Below, piece after piece: positions 43,210 through 51,577 of a stretch of DNA of 64,000 nt. The notes under the pieces were generated by a model, which worked only from the letters and a program-made list of their open reading frames with translations, had not been told where the DNA came from and did no database searches. Source of the DNA: Campylobacter sp. MIT 12-8780 (lineage in GTDB: Bacteria; Campylobacterota; Campylobacteria; Campylobacterales; Campylobacteraceae). Positions within the stretch are counted from its first letter, which is position 1, and every line of letters begins with the position of its first letter. The stretch lies in NCBI RefSeq assembly GCF_006864535.1, contig NZ_QHLL01000002.1, positions 182,180-246,179 on the forward strand, written 5' to 3'. The position numbers and the translations under genes were made by a program.

Positions 43210-44796
43210 TTAGCCCTTTATATTTGGGTGCTTTTCAACCCTATCATAAAGCTTTTTAGTTTCTATGACAAGTTGTTCGCAGGTGCTTTTTTCTGTTTCT
43301 AAACCTTGAAGTAAGATTTGAAATTCTTCATTTTCTTGATCGATAAAGGCATTTTGATTTTCTTTGCAAAATACTTCTTTTTTCTTTTTAATCATATCTA
43401 GTTCAGCTTGAAATTTCTCAATCATTTCTTCGCAGTCTTCTTTGAGTTTTGCTTGAATTTTTAATGAGATGCGTGAAGAAACTATTTTTGAGTGATTTGT
43501 GATGCTAATTTCTTTTTTACATTCACATTGTGATGGATCATTATATTTAACATTTATATAAATAAGGCACTTATTTCTTGCTTTATTAAAACAATAATAA
43601 TGTTCGCTTGTTCTCCGCCACCCATAATAAGAGTCATATTTATATCCTTGAAAAATTTCCTTTTTATCTAAGTCTTCTTCTGGTGCGTTAATATGCGCTA
43701 TCTCTTGTTTTTTGTCTTTGTTTAAGTATGGGATTTCATAATGTATAAATACTTTTCCATCTTTTTTTAATGTTTTATAATAAAACACCTCTTCTTCTAA
43801 ACTTTCTATAATGCCTTCTTTTTGCTCCTCAAATTCCTTTTCATACTTTAGTATTTGGGTATTTGATCCAGTTAAGCTTTTATTTAAAAGTTTTTCTACA
43901 ACCTCTTTTTGTTCTTCATCGCTCCACAAACAATGTTTGATTAAAAGCAAATCAACGGCTTGCATTTTTGTTCTGTCACTTAAAACTACAGCAAAGCGTA
44001 AAAGCTCCATTATAGCTATCCATCTTCTTTCACTCACATCGATAAAATTTACATTTACTTCTTGATTTGTTTCTAGTTCTTTGTTGAAAAGCTCTATCCT
44101 TGCTTTAAGGTTAAGTAATATGTCTATGATTTCTTTAGGAATTTCTACTTTTTTGGCTTTTTCTTTGATACTTTCAAGCTCATCATTACTAAATTTCAAA
44201 GCCTCATCAAGCTTTATTTCCTCATTTAAAGGTAAGGTTTGTAAAAGCTTAGCAAAATTGTCCTTTTCCTCAAGTCTTGGCACAATCAAACGCATGATAA
44301 AACGATCATATAAGGCTTCTAAGCCTTGATTTTTAGCTGGAAGTTCATTACTTGCAGCAACAAGGGCTTTTAAAGGCACTTTGATATTTTCTTTGCCATT
44401 TTTAAATTTCTTTTCATTGATGATAGTAAGTAAAGCATTTAAGATAGCTGGGGAGCTTTTAAAAATTTCATCTAAAAATGCAAAATCCGCATCTGGCAAA
44501 AAGCCTTCTATGTTGCGTTCTAAATTGTCTTTTCTTAATTCACTAAGTTTTAAAGGACCAAAGACTTCTTCAGGAGTGCTAAATTTATTCATCAAATAAT
44601 CAAAAAATTTATGACTTTGAAAGGCTTGACTTACACGTCTTGCCACAAGACTTTTTGCTGTGCCAGCAGGACCATATAAAAAGATAGATTTGCCAGCTAT
44701 CATGCACAAAAGCGTTAAAGCAATGGCTTCTTCTTTTTCAAGCAAACCTTCGCCTAGAACTTTTCGTAGTTTTTGAATTCTTGAAATATAGTTCAT
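43210..44796 (-). CDS. ravA: MoxR-family AAA+ ATPase RavA
   Basis: 528 residues. The AAA+ module (about 1-300) has GPAGTAKSLVARRVSQAF (Walker A, about 41), YLMNKFSTPEEVFGPL, FAFLDEIFKSSPAILNALL (Walker B) and LVAASNELP (sensor 1), all nearly identical in kind to E. coli RavA. A charged, coiled C-terminal part of about 220 residues follows, longer than and different from the E. coli LARA/triple-helix region; it includes a CECKKEISI segment. Forms an operon with viaA. I do not recall this pair in C. jejuni. Confidence 0.87.
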   Translation of the reverse strand: MNYISRIQKLRKVLGEGLLEKEEAIALTLLCMIAGKSIFLYGPAGTAKSLVARRVSQAFQSHKFFDYLMNKFSTPEEVFGPLKLSELRKDNLERNIEGFLPDADFAFLDEIFKSSPAILNALLTIINEKKFKNGKENIKVPLKALVAASNELPAKNQGLEALYDRFIMRLIVPRLEEKDNFAKLLQTLPLNEEIKLDEALKFSNDELESIKEKAKKVEIPKEIIDILLNLKARIELFNKELETNQEVNVNFIDVSERRWIAIMELLRFAVVLSDRTKMQAVDLLLIKHCLWSDEEQKEVVEKLLNKSLTGSNTQILKYEKEFEEQKEGIIESLEEEVFYYKTLKKDGKVFIHYEIPYLNKDKKQEIAHINAPEEDLDKKEIFQGYKYDSYYGWRRTSEHYYCFNKARNKCLIYINVKYNDPSQCECKKEISITNHSKIVSSRISLKIQAKLKEDCEEMIEKFQAELDMIKKKKEVFCKENQNAFIDQENEEFQILLQGLETEKSTCEQLVIETKKLYDRVEKHPNIKG

Positions 44797-44828
44797 TTTT
44801 TTTCCTTTAAAAATAAAAATAATTTTGT

Positions 44829-44834
44829 ATTATA
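44829..44834 (-). promoter_or_regulatory. -10 box (TATAAT) for ravA-viaA
   Basis: On the minus strand CGTTATAATAC lies about 33 bases before the ravA ATG. The palindrome at 44844-44860 sits 10-26 bases upstream, over the -35 region. Confidence 0.55.
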
Positions 44835-44843
44835 ACGACTTCT

Positions 44844-44860
44844 TATGACAGGTTGTGTCA
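44844..44860. promoter_or_regulatory. Palindrome ATGACA-N5-TGTCAT: candidate operator (or + strand terminator)
   Basis: A perfect 6-bp inverted repeat with a 5-base centre, GGTTG, in the ravA/rimO divergent gap. Its place over the ravA -35 region fits a repressor or activator site. On the plus strand nine T follow it, so the same sequence could end an antisense transcript. I cannot decide between the two. Confidence 0.45.
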
Positions 44861-44928
44861 TTTTTTTTTGAATTTTTGTTACGGAAAGTTAAAATTTTAT
44901 ACTATCTTTAAATTTAAACAATTTTAGC

Positions 44929-44934
44929 TATAAT
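44929..44934 (+). promoter_or_regulatory. -10 box (TATAAT) for rimO-tilS
   Basis: TTAGCTATAATTTG lies 28 bases before the rimO ATG; TTTAAACAATTTT upstream is the T/A-rich element. AAGAGGAAG is the ribosome-binding site. Confidence 0.6.
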
Positions 44935-44962
44935 TTGCCTTTAATTTATCAAGAGGAAGATT

Positions 44963-46273
44963 ATGCCAAAACTTTACCTGCAGTCTTTAGGCTGTAATAA
45001 AAATTTAGTTGATAGTGAGATTATGCTAGGACGGCTTGAAAATTATGAGCTTTGTGATGAGCCTCAAAACGCTGATGTGTTAATCGTAAATACTTGTGGC
45101 TTTATCAAATCCGCCAAGATAGAAAGTGTTAATGCCATTTTATCCTTGCACGAGCAAAGAAAAGATAGCTCAGTGCTTGTTGTAACAGGCTGTTTGATGC
45201 AACGTTATAAAGATGAGCTTGTTAAGGAGCTTCCTGAGGTTGATTTATTTACTGGGGTGAGTGATTATGATAAGATTGATGAGATCATCCTTAAAAAAGT
45301 GAATTTGTTTTCAAACTCAACCTATTTGCAAAATGAACAAAGCAAAAGGCTTATCACTGGTTCAAAAACGCATGCTTTTATCAAAATCGCTGAGGGCTGT
45401 AATCAAAACTGCTCCTTTTGTGCCATACCAAGCTTTAAAGGCAGGCTAAAAAGTAGAAGCATAAAAAGCATAATAAGCGAGCTTGAAAGCCTTATAGCAA
45501 AGGGTTATTTTGACTTTTCTTTCATCGCTCAAGATACGAGCTCTTATCTTTTTGATGAGGGGCAAAAGGATGGGCTCATTAAGCTTATAGAAGCGGTTGA
45601 AAAGCTAGAGGGCATAAAATCTGCACGCATTTTGTATTTGTATCCAACGACTGCGAGCAAGGCTTTGATCGAAAAAATCATCGCTTCAAAGGTTTTTGTA
45701 AATTATTTTGATATGCCCTTGCAACACATCAATGATACTATGCTTAAAATCATGAAAAGAGGCACAAGCAAAAAGGCTTTATTAGAGCTTTTAAAGCTTA
45801 TGAGTTCAGCCAAAGATAGCTTTTTACGCACAGGCTTTATAGTAGGACATCCTCATGAAAACGAGGCTGAATTTAACGAACTTTGCGAGTTTATTAAGGA
45901 CTTTGACTTTGATAGAATCAGCGTTTTTGGTTATTCTAAAGAAGAAGATACTGCTGCTTTTAGCATGCCTCAAGTGCCAAGTAAAATCATCAACAAAAGA
46001 CTTAAGATCATCGAAAAAATCGTCGATGAGAGCCTAGAAAAAAGCTTTGCAAAAGAAGTAGGCAAAACAAGGCAAGTTGTCATCACAGGGCAAAGTAGCG
46101 AGGGCGAGTTTTTCATCGCTGGAAAGGATTTGCGTTGGGATAGGGAGATTGATGGGGAAATTCTCATCAATGAAAGTCTATGTGGCAAGCTAGAACTTGG
46201 TAAAATTTATGAATGCAAAATCACTCAAAGTATCGATAAAAAGCTCATCGCAACAGCCTTAAAAGAGCTTTGA
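44963..46273 (+). CDS. rimO: Ribosomal protein S12 methylthiotransferase RimO
   Basis: Radical SAM enzyme that adds a methylthio group to an Asp of ribosomal protein S12. 436 residues. The N-terminal UPF0004 domain ([28 protein letters not shown]) carries the auxiliary cluster cysteines. The radical SAM domain starts with [13 protein letters not shown] (about 143-151). A C-terminal TRAM domain ends the protein. [11 protein letters not shown] and the S12-type spacing favour RimO over MiaB. TGATG overlap with tilS. Confidence 0.93.
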   Translation: MPKLYLQSLGCNKNLVDSEIMLGRLENYELCDEPQNADVLIVNTCGFIKSAKIESVNAILSLHEQRKDSSVLVVTGCLMQRYKDELVKELPEVDLFTGVSDYDKIDEIILKKVNLFSNSTYLQNEQSKRLITGSKTHAFIKIAEGCNQNCSFCAIPSFKGRLKSRSIKSIISELESLIAKGYFDFSFIAQDTSSYLFDEGQKDGLIKLIEAVEKLEGIKSARILYLYPTTASKALIEKIIASKVFVNYFDMPLQHINDTMLKIMKRGTSKKALLELLKLMSSAKDSFLRTGFIVGHPHENEAEFNELCEFIKDFDFDRISVFGYSKEEDTAAFSMPQVPSKIINKRLKIIEKIVDESLEKSFAKEVGKTRQVVITGQSSEGEFFIAGKDLRWDREIDGEILINESLCGKLELGKIYECKITQSIDKKLIATALKEL

Positions 46274-47268
46274 TGAAGCTTAGTCAAAAAAGCTTGCAGG
46301 CTTTAAGCAAGGCTAAGAATTTACTTGGCTTTTCTTATCAAAGCGATAGCACAGCTTTATTTTACACGCTTTTAGAACAAAATATCAGCTTTGATTTAGC
46401 CTTAGTTGATTATGGCACAAGAGCGCAAAGCAAGGCTGAGCTAAAAGCAGCCAAAGAGCTTGCCAAAAAGCACAATAAGCAAATTTTTATAAAAACTGCC
46501 CCAAAATTTAAGAATAATTTTGAAAAAAATGCAAGGGATTTTCGCTATAGCTTTTTTAAAGAACTTTGCGAGCAAAAAGGCTATGAAAACCTTATCTTAG
46601 CCCATCAGCTTGATGATAAGTTTGAGTGGTTTTTAATGCAGCTTAAAAAAGGAGCAGGCTTAAGTGAGCTTTTAGGTATGCAAGAGCTTCAAAAAGAGCC
46701 AAGTTTTACCTTGGTGCGTCCTTTTTTAAGTGTGAGTAAAGATGAAATTTTAGATTTTTTAGAGCAAAAGCACATTGTTTATTTTAAAGATTTAAGCAAT
46801 GAAGATGAACGATTTGAACGCAATTATATAAGAAAACATTTCTCAAAGCCTTTTTTAAAGCTTTTTGCTAAGGGAGTAAAAAGAAGTTTTAATTATCTTC
46901 AAAAAGACGCAAATACCCTTTATCAAAATGCTTTTTACAAGGAATTTAAAGGCATAAGTATACTCTCAAAGCAAGAAAGCTTGATCGCAAAAGCCATTAA
47001 GGCAAAAGGACTAAGAATAAGCGCTAAGCAAAGAGAGCAAATGATGAAACAAGATGGGGTTATATCAGGTAAAATAGCACTTTGCTTTAAAGATGAGCTT
47101 GCCTTTGTATTTGAGTATAAAACTTGTGAAAAAATCCCAAAAGAATTTAAAGAAAGGTATAGAAAAGCAAGTATTCCTAAGCTTTTAAGGGCTTATTTTT
47201 ACACTCAAGGCATTAATGAACAGGATTTTTTAAATGAAATTCAACAAAGTTTTAAACTTGGCTCATAA
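46273..47268 (+). CDS. tilS: tRNA(Ile)-lysidine synthase-like protein TilS
   Basis: TilS modifies the CAU anticodon of tRNA-Ile so that it reads AUA; it is normally essential. About 331 residues, with an N-terminal PP-loop ATPase domain and a C-terminal helical region. LAHQLDDKFEWFLMQLKKGAGLSEL (cited in part: AHQLDDKFEWF) and EDERFERNYIRK are TilS motifs. The PP-loop itself, usually SGGxDS, is SYQSDS at about residues 22-27, with both glycines replaced. I chose the ATG that overlaps the rimO stop. Function is probably kept, since the other motifs are intact. Confidence 0.85.
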   Translation: MKLSQKSLQALSKAKNLLGFSYQSDSTALFYTLLEQNISFDLALVDYGTRAQSKAELKAAKELAKKHNKQIFIKTAPKFKNNFEKNARDFRYSFFKELCEQKGYENLILAHQLDDKFEWFLMQLKKGAGLSELLGMQELQKEPSFTLVRPFLSVSKDEILDFLEQKHIVYFKDLSNEDERFERNYIRKHFSKPFLKLFAKGVKRSFNYLQKDANTLYQNAFYKEFKGISILSKQESLIAKAIKAKGLRISAKQREQMMKQDGVISGKIALCFKDELAFVFEYKTCEKIPKEFKERYRKASIPKLLRAYFYTQGINEQDFLNEIQQSFKLGS

Positions 47269-47283
47269 AGCTTTAAATTTTGA

Positions 47284-47289
47284 TATAAT
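47284..47289 (+). promoter_or_regulatory. -10 box (TATAAT) for thiD-thiE-hemD
   Basis: TTTTGATATAATTTC lies 22 bases before the thiD ATG, in the 42-base gap after tilS. AAAAAAGGA follows as ribosome-binding site. No riboswitch is present here, unlike at thiC. Confidence 0.6.
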
Positions 47290-47310
47290 TTCAAGCAAAA
47301 AAGGATACAA

Positions 47311-48123
47311 ATGAAAGCTATAGGATCGAGTTTAACACCTATTTTAACGATAGCTGGGAGTGATTGTAGTGGTGGGGCTGGCTTGCAAGCTGATCTTAAA
47401 ACCTTTAGTGCTTTTAAGCTTTTTGGAATGAGCGTTGTAGTAAGCGTTGTGGCTGAAAATACAGCGCGTGTGATAAGCTGTTTTGATATACCAAAGCAAG
47501 TAATTGACGAGCAAATGCAAGCTATCTTTGAGGATATCCCTCCAAAAGCTGTTAAGATAGGTATGCTTGGAAGTAAAGCTACTATAGAATGTGTGGCTGA
47601 AAATTTGGCTCATTTTAAGCCAGAAAATATTGTGATTGATCCGGTTATGTTTGCTAAAAATGGCTTTGCCTTAATGCCTCTTGAAAATTGCGAGCTTTTT
47701 AAGCAAAAAATGCTTAAATTTGCTGATATTTTAACCCCAAATATCCCAGAAGCGCAGTATTTGTGTGGTTTTGAGATCAAAGATGAAGAAGATATGATAA
47801 AAGCTGCAAAAGAGCTTTGCGAGCTTGGAGCAAAGGCGGTTTTGCTTAAGGGCGGACATAGTAAGACAAATGCTAATGATGTCTTTTTTGATGGGCAAAA
47901 TGTGCAGATTTTTAAGGCTGAAAGGATAGAAACAAAAAACACACACGGCACAGGCTGCACCTTAAGTTCAGCCCTAGCTTCAAGCTTAGCCCTTGGTAAA
48001 AGCAAGGCTGAAGCGGTAAAAGAGGCAAAAGATTATGTGTTTAAGGCTATAAAATATTCTTTAAATTTAGGCAAGGGTTGTGGTCCTACTAATCATCTTT
48101 TTGAATCTATGGGGCTTGAGTGA
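47311..48123 (+). CDS. thiD: Hydroxymethylpyrimidine/phosphomethylpyrimidine kinase
   Basis: Phosphorylates the ThiC product to HMP pyrophosphate. 270 residues of the ribokinase-like fold: ILTIAGSDCSGGAGLQADLKTF at the N-terminus (cited in part: AGSDCSGGAGLQADL), IGMLGS, VIDPVMFAKNG, LTPNIPEA and the C-terminal anion hole and base NTHGTGCTLSSALAS. The stop overlaps thiE (GTGA). Confidence 0.96.
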   Translation: MKAIGSSLTPILTIAGSDCSGGAGLQADLKTFSAFKLFGMSVVVSVVAENTARVISCFDIPKQVIDEQMQAIFEDIPPKAVKIGMLGSKATIECVAENLAHFKPENIVIDPVMFAKNGFALMPLENCELFKQKMLKFADILTPNIPEAQYLCGFEIKDEEDMIKAAKELCELGAKAVLLKGGHSKTNANDVFFDGQNVQIFKAERIETKNTHGTGCTLSSALASSLALGKSKAEAVKEAKDYVFKAIKYSLNLGKGCGPTNHLFESMGLE

Positions 48124-48761
48124 GTTTTGATAAAAACAAGCTTGATTTGAGCTTATATCTTGTAGCAAGCAGGCAAAAAAGAAGTGATGAGAGCTTTTTA
48201 AATCAAGTAAAAAACGCCATCTTAGGCGGTGTAAGCGTGGTGCAACTTAGAGAAAAAGAGCTAAGCTCAAGGGAATTTTTTGAGCTTGGCTTAAAGCTTA
48301 AAAGGCTTTGTGATGAACTTTGTGTGCCACTACTCATTAATGATAGGCTTGATATTGCCCTAGCTTTAGAATGTGCTGGGGTGCATTTAGGGCAAGATGA
48401 TTTAAGTGTAAATGTGGCAAGACAGCTTTTAGGAGAGCAAAAAATCATAGGCTTAAGTGTAAAAACTCTAGCTCAGCTTAAAAATACAGCAGGGGCTGAT
48501 TATCTAGGTTGTGGGGCAGTATTTCCTAGTCTTTCAAAAGAAAGCGAGCTTATAGGCGTAAAAGGTGTTAAAGAACTAGCCTTAAACACGAATTTAAAAG
48601 TCGTGGCAATAGGTGGCATAGATGAAAACAATGTCTTAGAATTAGGCTCAAGCAAAATCGCTGGCATAGCTGTGATACGAGCTTTAATGGAAAGTGCAAA
48701 TGCTTATGAAACAGCTTTAAGGCTTAAAGCTAGCATAAGGCAGATTAAGGAGACTAGATGA
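48120..48761 (+). CDS. thiE: Thiamine-phosphate synthase
   Basis: Joins HMP pyrophosphate with thiazole phosphate to form thiamine phosphate. 213 residues, TIM barrel. VSVVQLREKELSSREF, LLINDRLDIAL, GVHLGQDDL and VAIGGIDENNV are the family motifs. It starts with GTG in a GTGA overlap with thiD. The end overlaps the next gene (ATGA). Confidence 0.95.
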   Translation: MSFDKNKLDLSLYLVASRQKRSDESFLNQVKNAILGGVSVVQLREKELSSREFFELGLKLKRLCDELCVPLLINDRLDIALALECAGVHLGQDDLSVNVARQLLGEQKIIGLSVKTLAQLKNTAGADYLGCGAVFPSLSKESELIGVKGVKELALNTNLKVVAIGGIDENNVLELGSSKIAGIAVIRALMESANAYETALRLKASIRQIKETR

Positions 48762-49048
48762 GTGTTTTAATGGAATTTTGTATCTTTAGTATAAGTGGGG
48801 AAGTATCAAAAAGTGCTGAAGTGGCTAAGGTGCTAAAAAAGCTAAAGCGTAAAAATATAGCCTATGAGCTCAATCCTATGGGAACTTGCGTTGAATGTAA
48901 ATCCATGAAAAAAGCTTTAAAAGTGCTTAAAATGGCTTCAAAGTGTTTTGATGCTCAGCGTTTTTATATCACCGCTAAATTTGATTGTTATGAGGGTAGG
49001 CAAGGGGCTTTAAAAAGCAAGCTTAAGGCAGTTGAAGAAAAATTATGA
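48758..49048 (+). CDS. MTH1187/UPF0045-family thiamine-binding protein
   Basis: 96 residues. It shows the family pattern: an N-terminal strand MEFCIFSISGE, a helix with SKSAEVAKVLKKLKRK, and YELNPMGTCVEC, where the family usually has ELTPMGTxxEG. Members of this family (MTH1187, YkoF-related) are small ferredoxin-like proteins that bind thiamine or its HMP part. Its position between thiE and hemD, overlapping both by 4 bases, supports a thiamine link. CVEC replaces the usual ExxEG-like end, giving a CxxC pair that could bind metal. Transport or sensing role unknown. Confidence 0.78.
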   Translation: MSVLMEFCIFSISGEVSKSAEVAKVLKKLKRKNIAYELNPMGTCVECKSMKKALKVLKMASKCFDAQRFYITAKFDCYEGRQGALKSKLKAVEEKL

Positions 49049-49686
49049 TTTATCTTGTTGGAAAGGCTCATTTTGAAGGGGTGCAAAATCTTGTTTTAAA
49101 TGAAATTTGCTTTTTTGATTTTAGTCTTGATTTAAGTGAATTTGAGGCTCTTATCATCACTTCAAAAAATGCCATAAAAGCTCTTAAACGACTTCATATC
49201 AAGGCTATTGAGGATTTAAATGTATATGCAGTAGGGGCTAAAACGGCTAAAACGGCTTTAGACTATGGCTTTAAGGAGGTAAAATTTCCTCAAAAAGCCT
49301 ATGCAAGTGAGCTTGTAGCTGAGTTTAAAGAGGAGCTTAAGGGTAAAAAATGCCTTTATTTAAGGGCTAAGCAAGTGCGTTCAAATTTAAGCCAAGAACT
49401 TCTTGATTTAGGTGTGTATTTAAGCGAGTGCATAGCCTATGAAAATAAGCCTTTAAAGCCTGATATAAGCTTAATACAACCAGCCATTTTTATCTTTAAC
49501 GCTCATTCAGTCTTAGAAAATTTCTTAAGTTTTTATAGTTTTAATGAAAAAGATAACATCATTTGTCTAGGACAAAGCACAGCAAAGGCTTTACCAAAAG
49601 GGCTTAAAAACAAAATTTATATAAGCCAAGAACAAAGCTTAGAAGCTTGCGTTAGCCTAGCTAAAAGCTTGCTTAAGCAAGAATAG
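49045..49686 (+). CDS. hemD: Uroporphyrinogen-III synthase
   Basis: Closes and flips hydroxymethylbilane to uroporphyrinogen III in haem synthesis. 213 residues. The family is poorly conserved, but ALIITSKNAIKALKRL, VYAVGAKTAKTALDYGF, LYLRAKQVRSNL and the two-domain layout are characteristic, and C. jejuni hemD lies next to thiE in the same way. The ATG overlaps the upstream gene (ATGA). Confidence 0.85.
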   Translation: MIYLVGKAHFEGVQNLVLNEICFFDFSLDLSEFEALIITSKNAIKALKRLHIKAIEDLNVYAVGAKTAKTALDYGFKEVKFPQKAYASELVAEFKEELKGKKCLYLRAKQVRSNLSQELLDLGVYLSECIAYENKPLKPDISLIQPAIFIFNAHSVLENFLSFYSFNEKDNIICLGQSTAKALPKGLKNKIYISQEQSLEACVSLAKSLLKQE

Positions 49687-49806
49687 GGCAGGGTTTGAAT
49701 CTTAACTTAATAAAATCACAACTTTTATAGCCCTTATAGTTTTGAAATTTTCAAAAAATGCAAAATTTAAGAGCAAATTTTAAACTAATTGTAAACACTA
49801 AAATGC

Positions 49807-49812
49807 TATAAT
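49807..49812 (+). promoter_or_regulatory. Extended -10 box (TGCTATAAT) for the hydrogenase-like gene
   Basis: AAATGCTATAATCC has the full TGnTATAAT motif 31 bases before the GTG start at 49843. The rest of the 156-base gap after hemD has no visible gene. Confidence 0.6.
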
Positions 49813-49842
49813 CCACCCAACACAAACAAAAGGAGCTTCAAA

Positions 49843-51510
49843 GTGGCTGATTTGAGTAATGAAGAGTTGAAAGCCTTGCTTGAAAAACGCATCGCAGAGC
49901 TTGAAAACTCAGATACAAAAGAAGAAAAAGTGATCAACCCAGAAAGCGTGCAGGCTTTGATCAAAACCCTTGCTTTGCCAAATGATTTTGCACCTTTAGC
50001 GCAAAAGGTATTTGAATTAGCCCCTCGCACAAGCGTGGTATGGCTACATTTAGCTGAATGCACCGGCTGTTCTGAGAGCCTTTTGAGGGCTTCAACTCCT
50101 GATTTGGCTGAACTTGTGTTTGATTTTATCTCTTTAGAATATCACGAAACCATTATGGCTTCGGCTGGCTGGCAGGCTGAGCACAATATAGATGAGCTTT
50201 TAAAGAGCAATAAAGACTTCATTTTAGCCGTTGAAGGCGGAGTAGCTCCCATAGATACTTATTTTTTAACCATAGGAGCAAATGGCGAGAGTGGTTATGA
50301 GATACTTCAAAAAGTTGCTAATAAAGCAAAAGCCATCTTTGCTATGGGGACTTGCTCAAGTTATGGAGGCATTCAAGCTGCTGCTCCTAATCCAAGCAAA
50401 GCATGTGGTATAGCTGAAGTTTTGCAACAAAAAATCGTGCAAGTGCCGGGCTGTCCGCCAAGTGATATTAATATCATTGCAAATTTATGCTTTTACGCAC
50501 TTTTTCAAACTCTACCAAATTTAGATGAAAAAAATCGTCCAAAATGGGCGTATGGCAAGTGTTTGCACGATATGTGCGAAAGAAAAGCAAAATTTGAAGC
50601 TGGAGTTTTTGCTCAAAAATTTGATGATGAGCTTGCAAAAAGTGGGGCATGTTTGTTTAAGGTAGGCTGTAAGGGACCTTATACTTATAATAACTGCCCA
50701 AAAGTAAAATTCAATGCTAAAACTTCGTGGCCTGTGCAAGGCGGACATGGCTGTATGGCTTGTTCTGAGGCGAATTTTTGGGATGAATTTGGTTTTTATG
50801 AAGAACCGATGAAAAACCTTACTTCTTATGTAGATTTTTCTTTTGCAAATAGCGATAAAAAAGGCTCTACAAGTCTTGATAAAGCACAAATTCAAAGCAC
50901 GCTTGATGATAAAAGAGTGATTTTAAGTTTTGATAATGAGACAAGGCTTTTGTATAAGGGGCTTGATGATGAGCCTTGTGATTTTTTGAAATTTGAGTTT
51001 GAAAGCAATGTTAAGCTTGTGCTTGCAAATATCGCTAAAAACAAACTTGGGGCTTCTTTGCTTGAAACATACAAGAAAGAATTTGCTCAAAATTATGCTT
51101 TTATAGAGGCAAATTACGATGATACGCCGCGTCCTAGTTCAGATATCTTTAAGTTTTTTGAATACGCTTATGTTTTAGCTCGTGGGGCATTTTTGCCAGA
51201 TATGAAAACTTTTTTGGATTTAGCAGCAAGTTATAAATTCAAACACATCAGCCCTTTAGATATCAAGCTAAGCTTAAATGATACTGAAGCTAAACTCGAT
51301 GTAAGCAAGAGTTTTAGAATGCCTTTGATTTATCTTAGTGGTGGGCTTGAGATAGAGGCTTTAGCCTTTAGTGCCTGTGAGCTTATGTTTAAAAACCTCA
51401 ATGAAGCTTTAAAACATTTAAGCCAAAGGCAAAACAAAGCTATAGCCTTTAACTTCCCTCAAAGCTATGATCACGCCTTTTTTCAAAGTCAGCTTGCAAG
51501 GCTTGATTAA
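49843..51510 (+). CDS. Second hydrogenase small-subunit-like protein with C-terminal extension (HydA2/HydE-like)
   Basis: 555 residues. The part from about 65 to 330 is a NiFe hydrogenase small subunit: VVWLHLAECTGCSESLL, GTCSSYGGI, PGCPPSDI, CLHDMCERK, CKGPYTYNNCP and GCMACSEANFWD, so all cluster-ligand motifs are kept. No Tat motif is present; the N-terminus is a charged helix (MADLSNEELKALLEKRIAEL). The C-terminal 220 residues match no domain I know and replace the usual membrane helix. There is no large-subunit gene beside it. The start is GTG, 7 bases after AAAGGAG. C. jejuni Cj1399c (hydA2) is a likely counterpart; relation to HydE of Helicobacter/Wolinella is possible. Likely cytoplasmic; role unknown, perhaps hydrogenase maturation or electron transfer. 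Confidence 0.82.
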   Translation: MADLSNEELKALLEKRIAELENSDTKEEKVINPESVQALIKTLALPNDFAPLAQKVFELAPRTSVVWLHLAECTGCSESLLRASTPDLAELVFDFISLEYHETIMASAGWQAEHNIDELLKSNKDFILAVEGGVAPIDTYFLTIGANGESGYEILQKVANKAKAIFAMGTCSSYGGIQAAAPNPSKACGIAEVLQQKIVQVPGCPPSDINIIANLCFYALFQTLPNLDEKNRPKWAYGKCLHDMCERKAKFEAGVFAQKFDDELAKSGACLFKVGCKGPYTYNNCPKVKFNAKTSWPVQGGHGCMACSEANFWDEFGFYEEPMKNLTSYVDFSFANSDKKGSTSLDKAQIQSTLDDKRVILSFDNETRLLYKGLDDEPCDFLKFEFESNVKLVLANIAKNKLGASLLETYKKEFAQNYAFIEANYDDTPRPSSDIFKFFEYAYVLARGAFLPDMKTFLDLAASYKFKHISPLDIKLSLNDTEAKLDVSKSFRMPLIYLSGGLEIEALAFSACELMFKNLNEALKHLSQRQNKAIAFNFPQSYDHAFFQSQLARLD

Positions 51511-51577
51511 AAGCTTATTTGGTAAGTTTTGTAGAGTTTGTGTGAGTAAAATTTGAGTAGCTTGGATTTATTTCATT

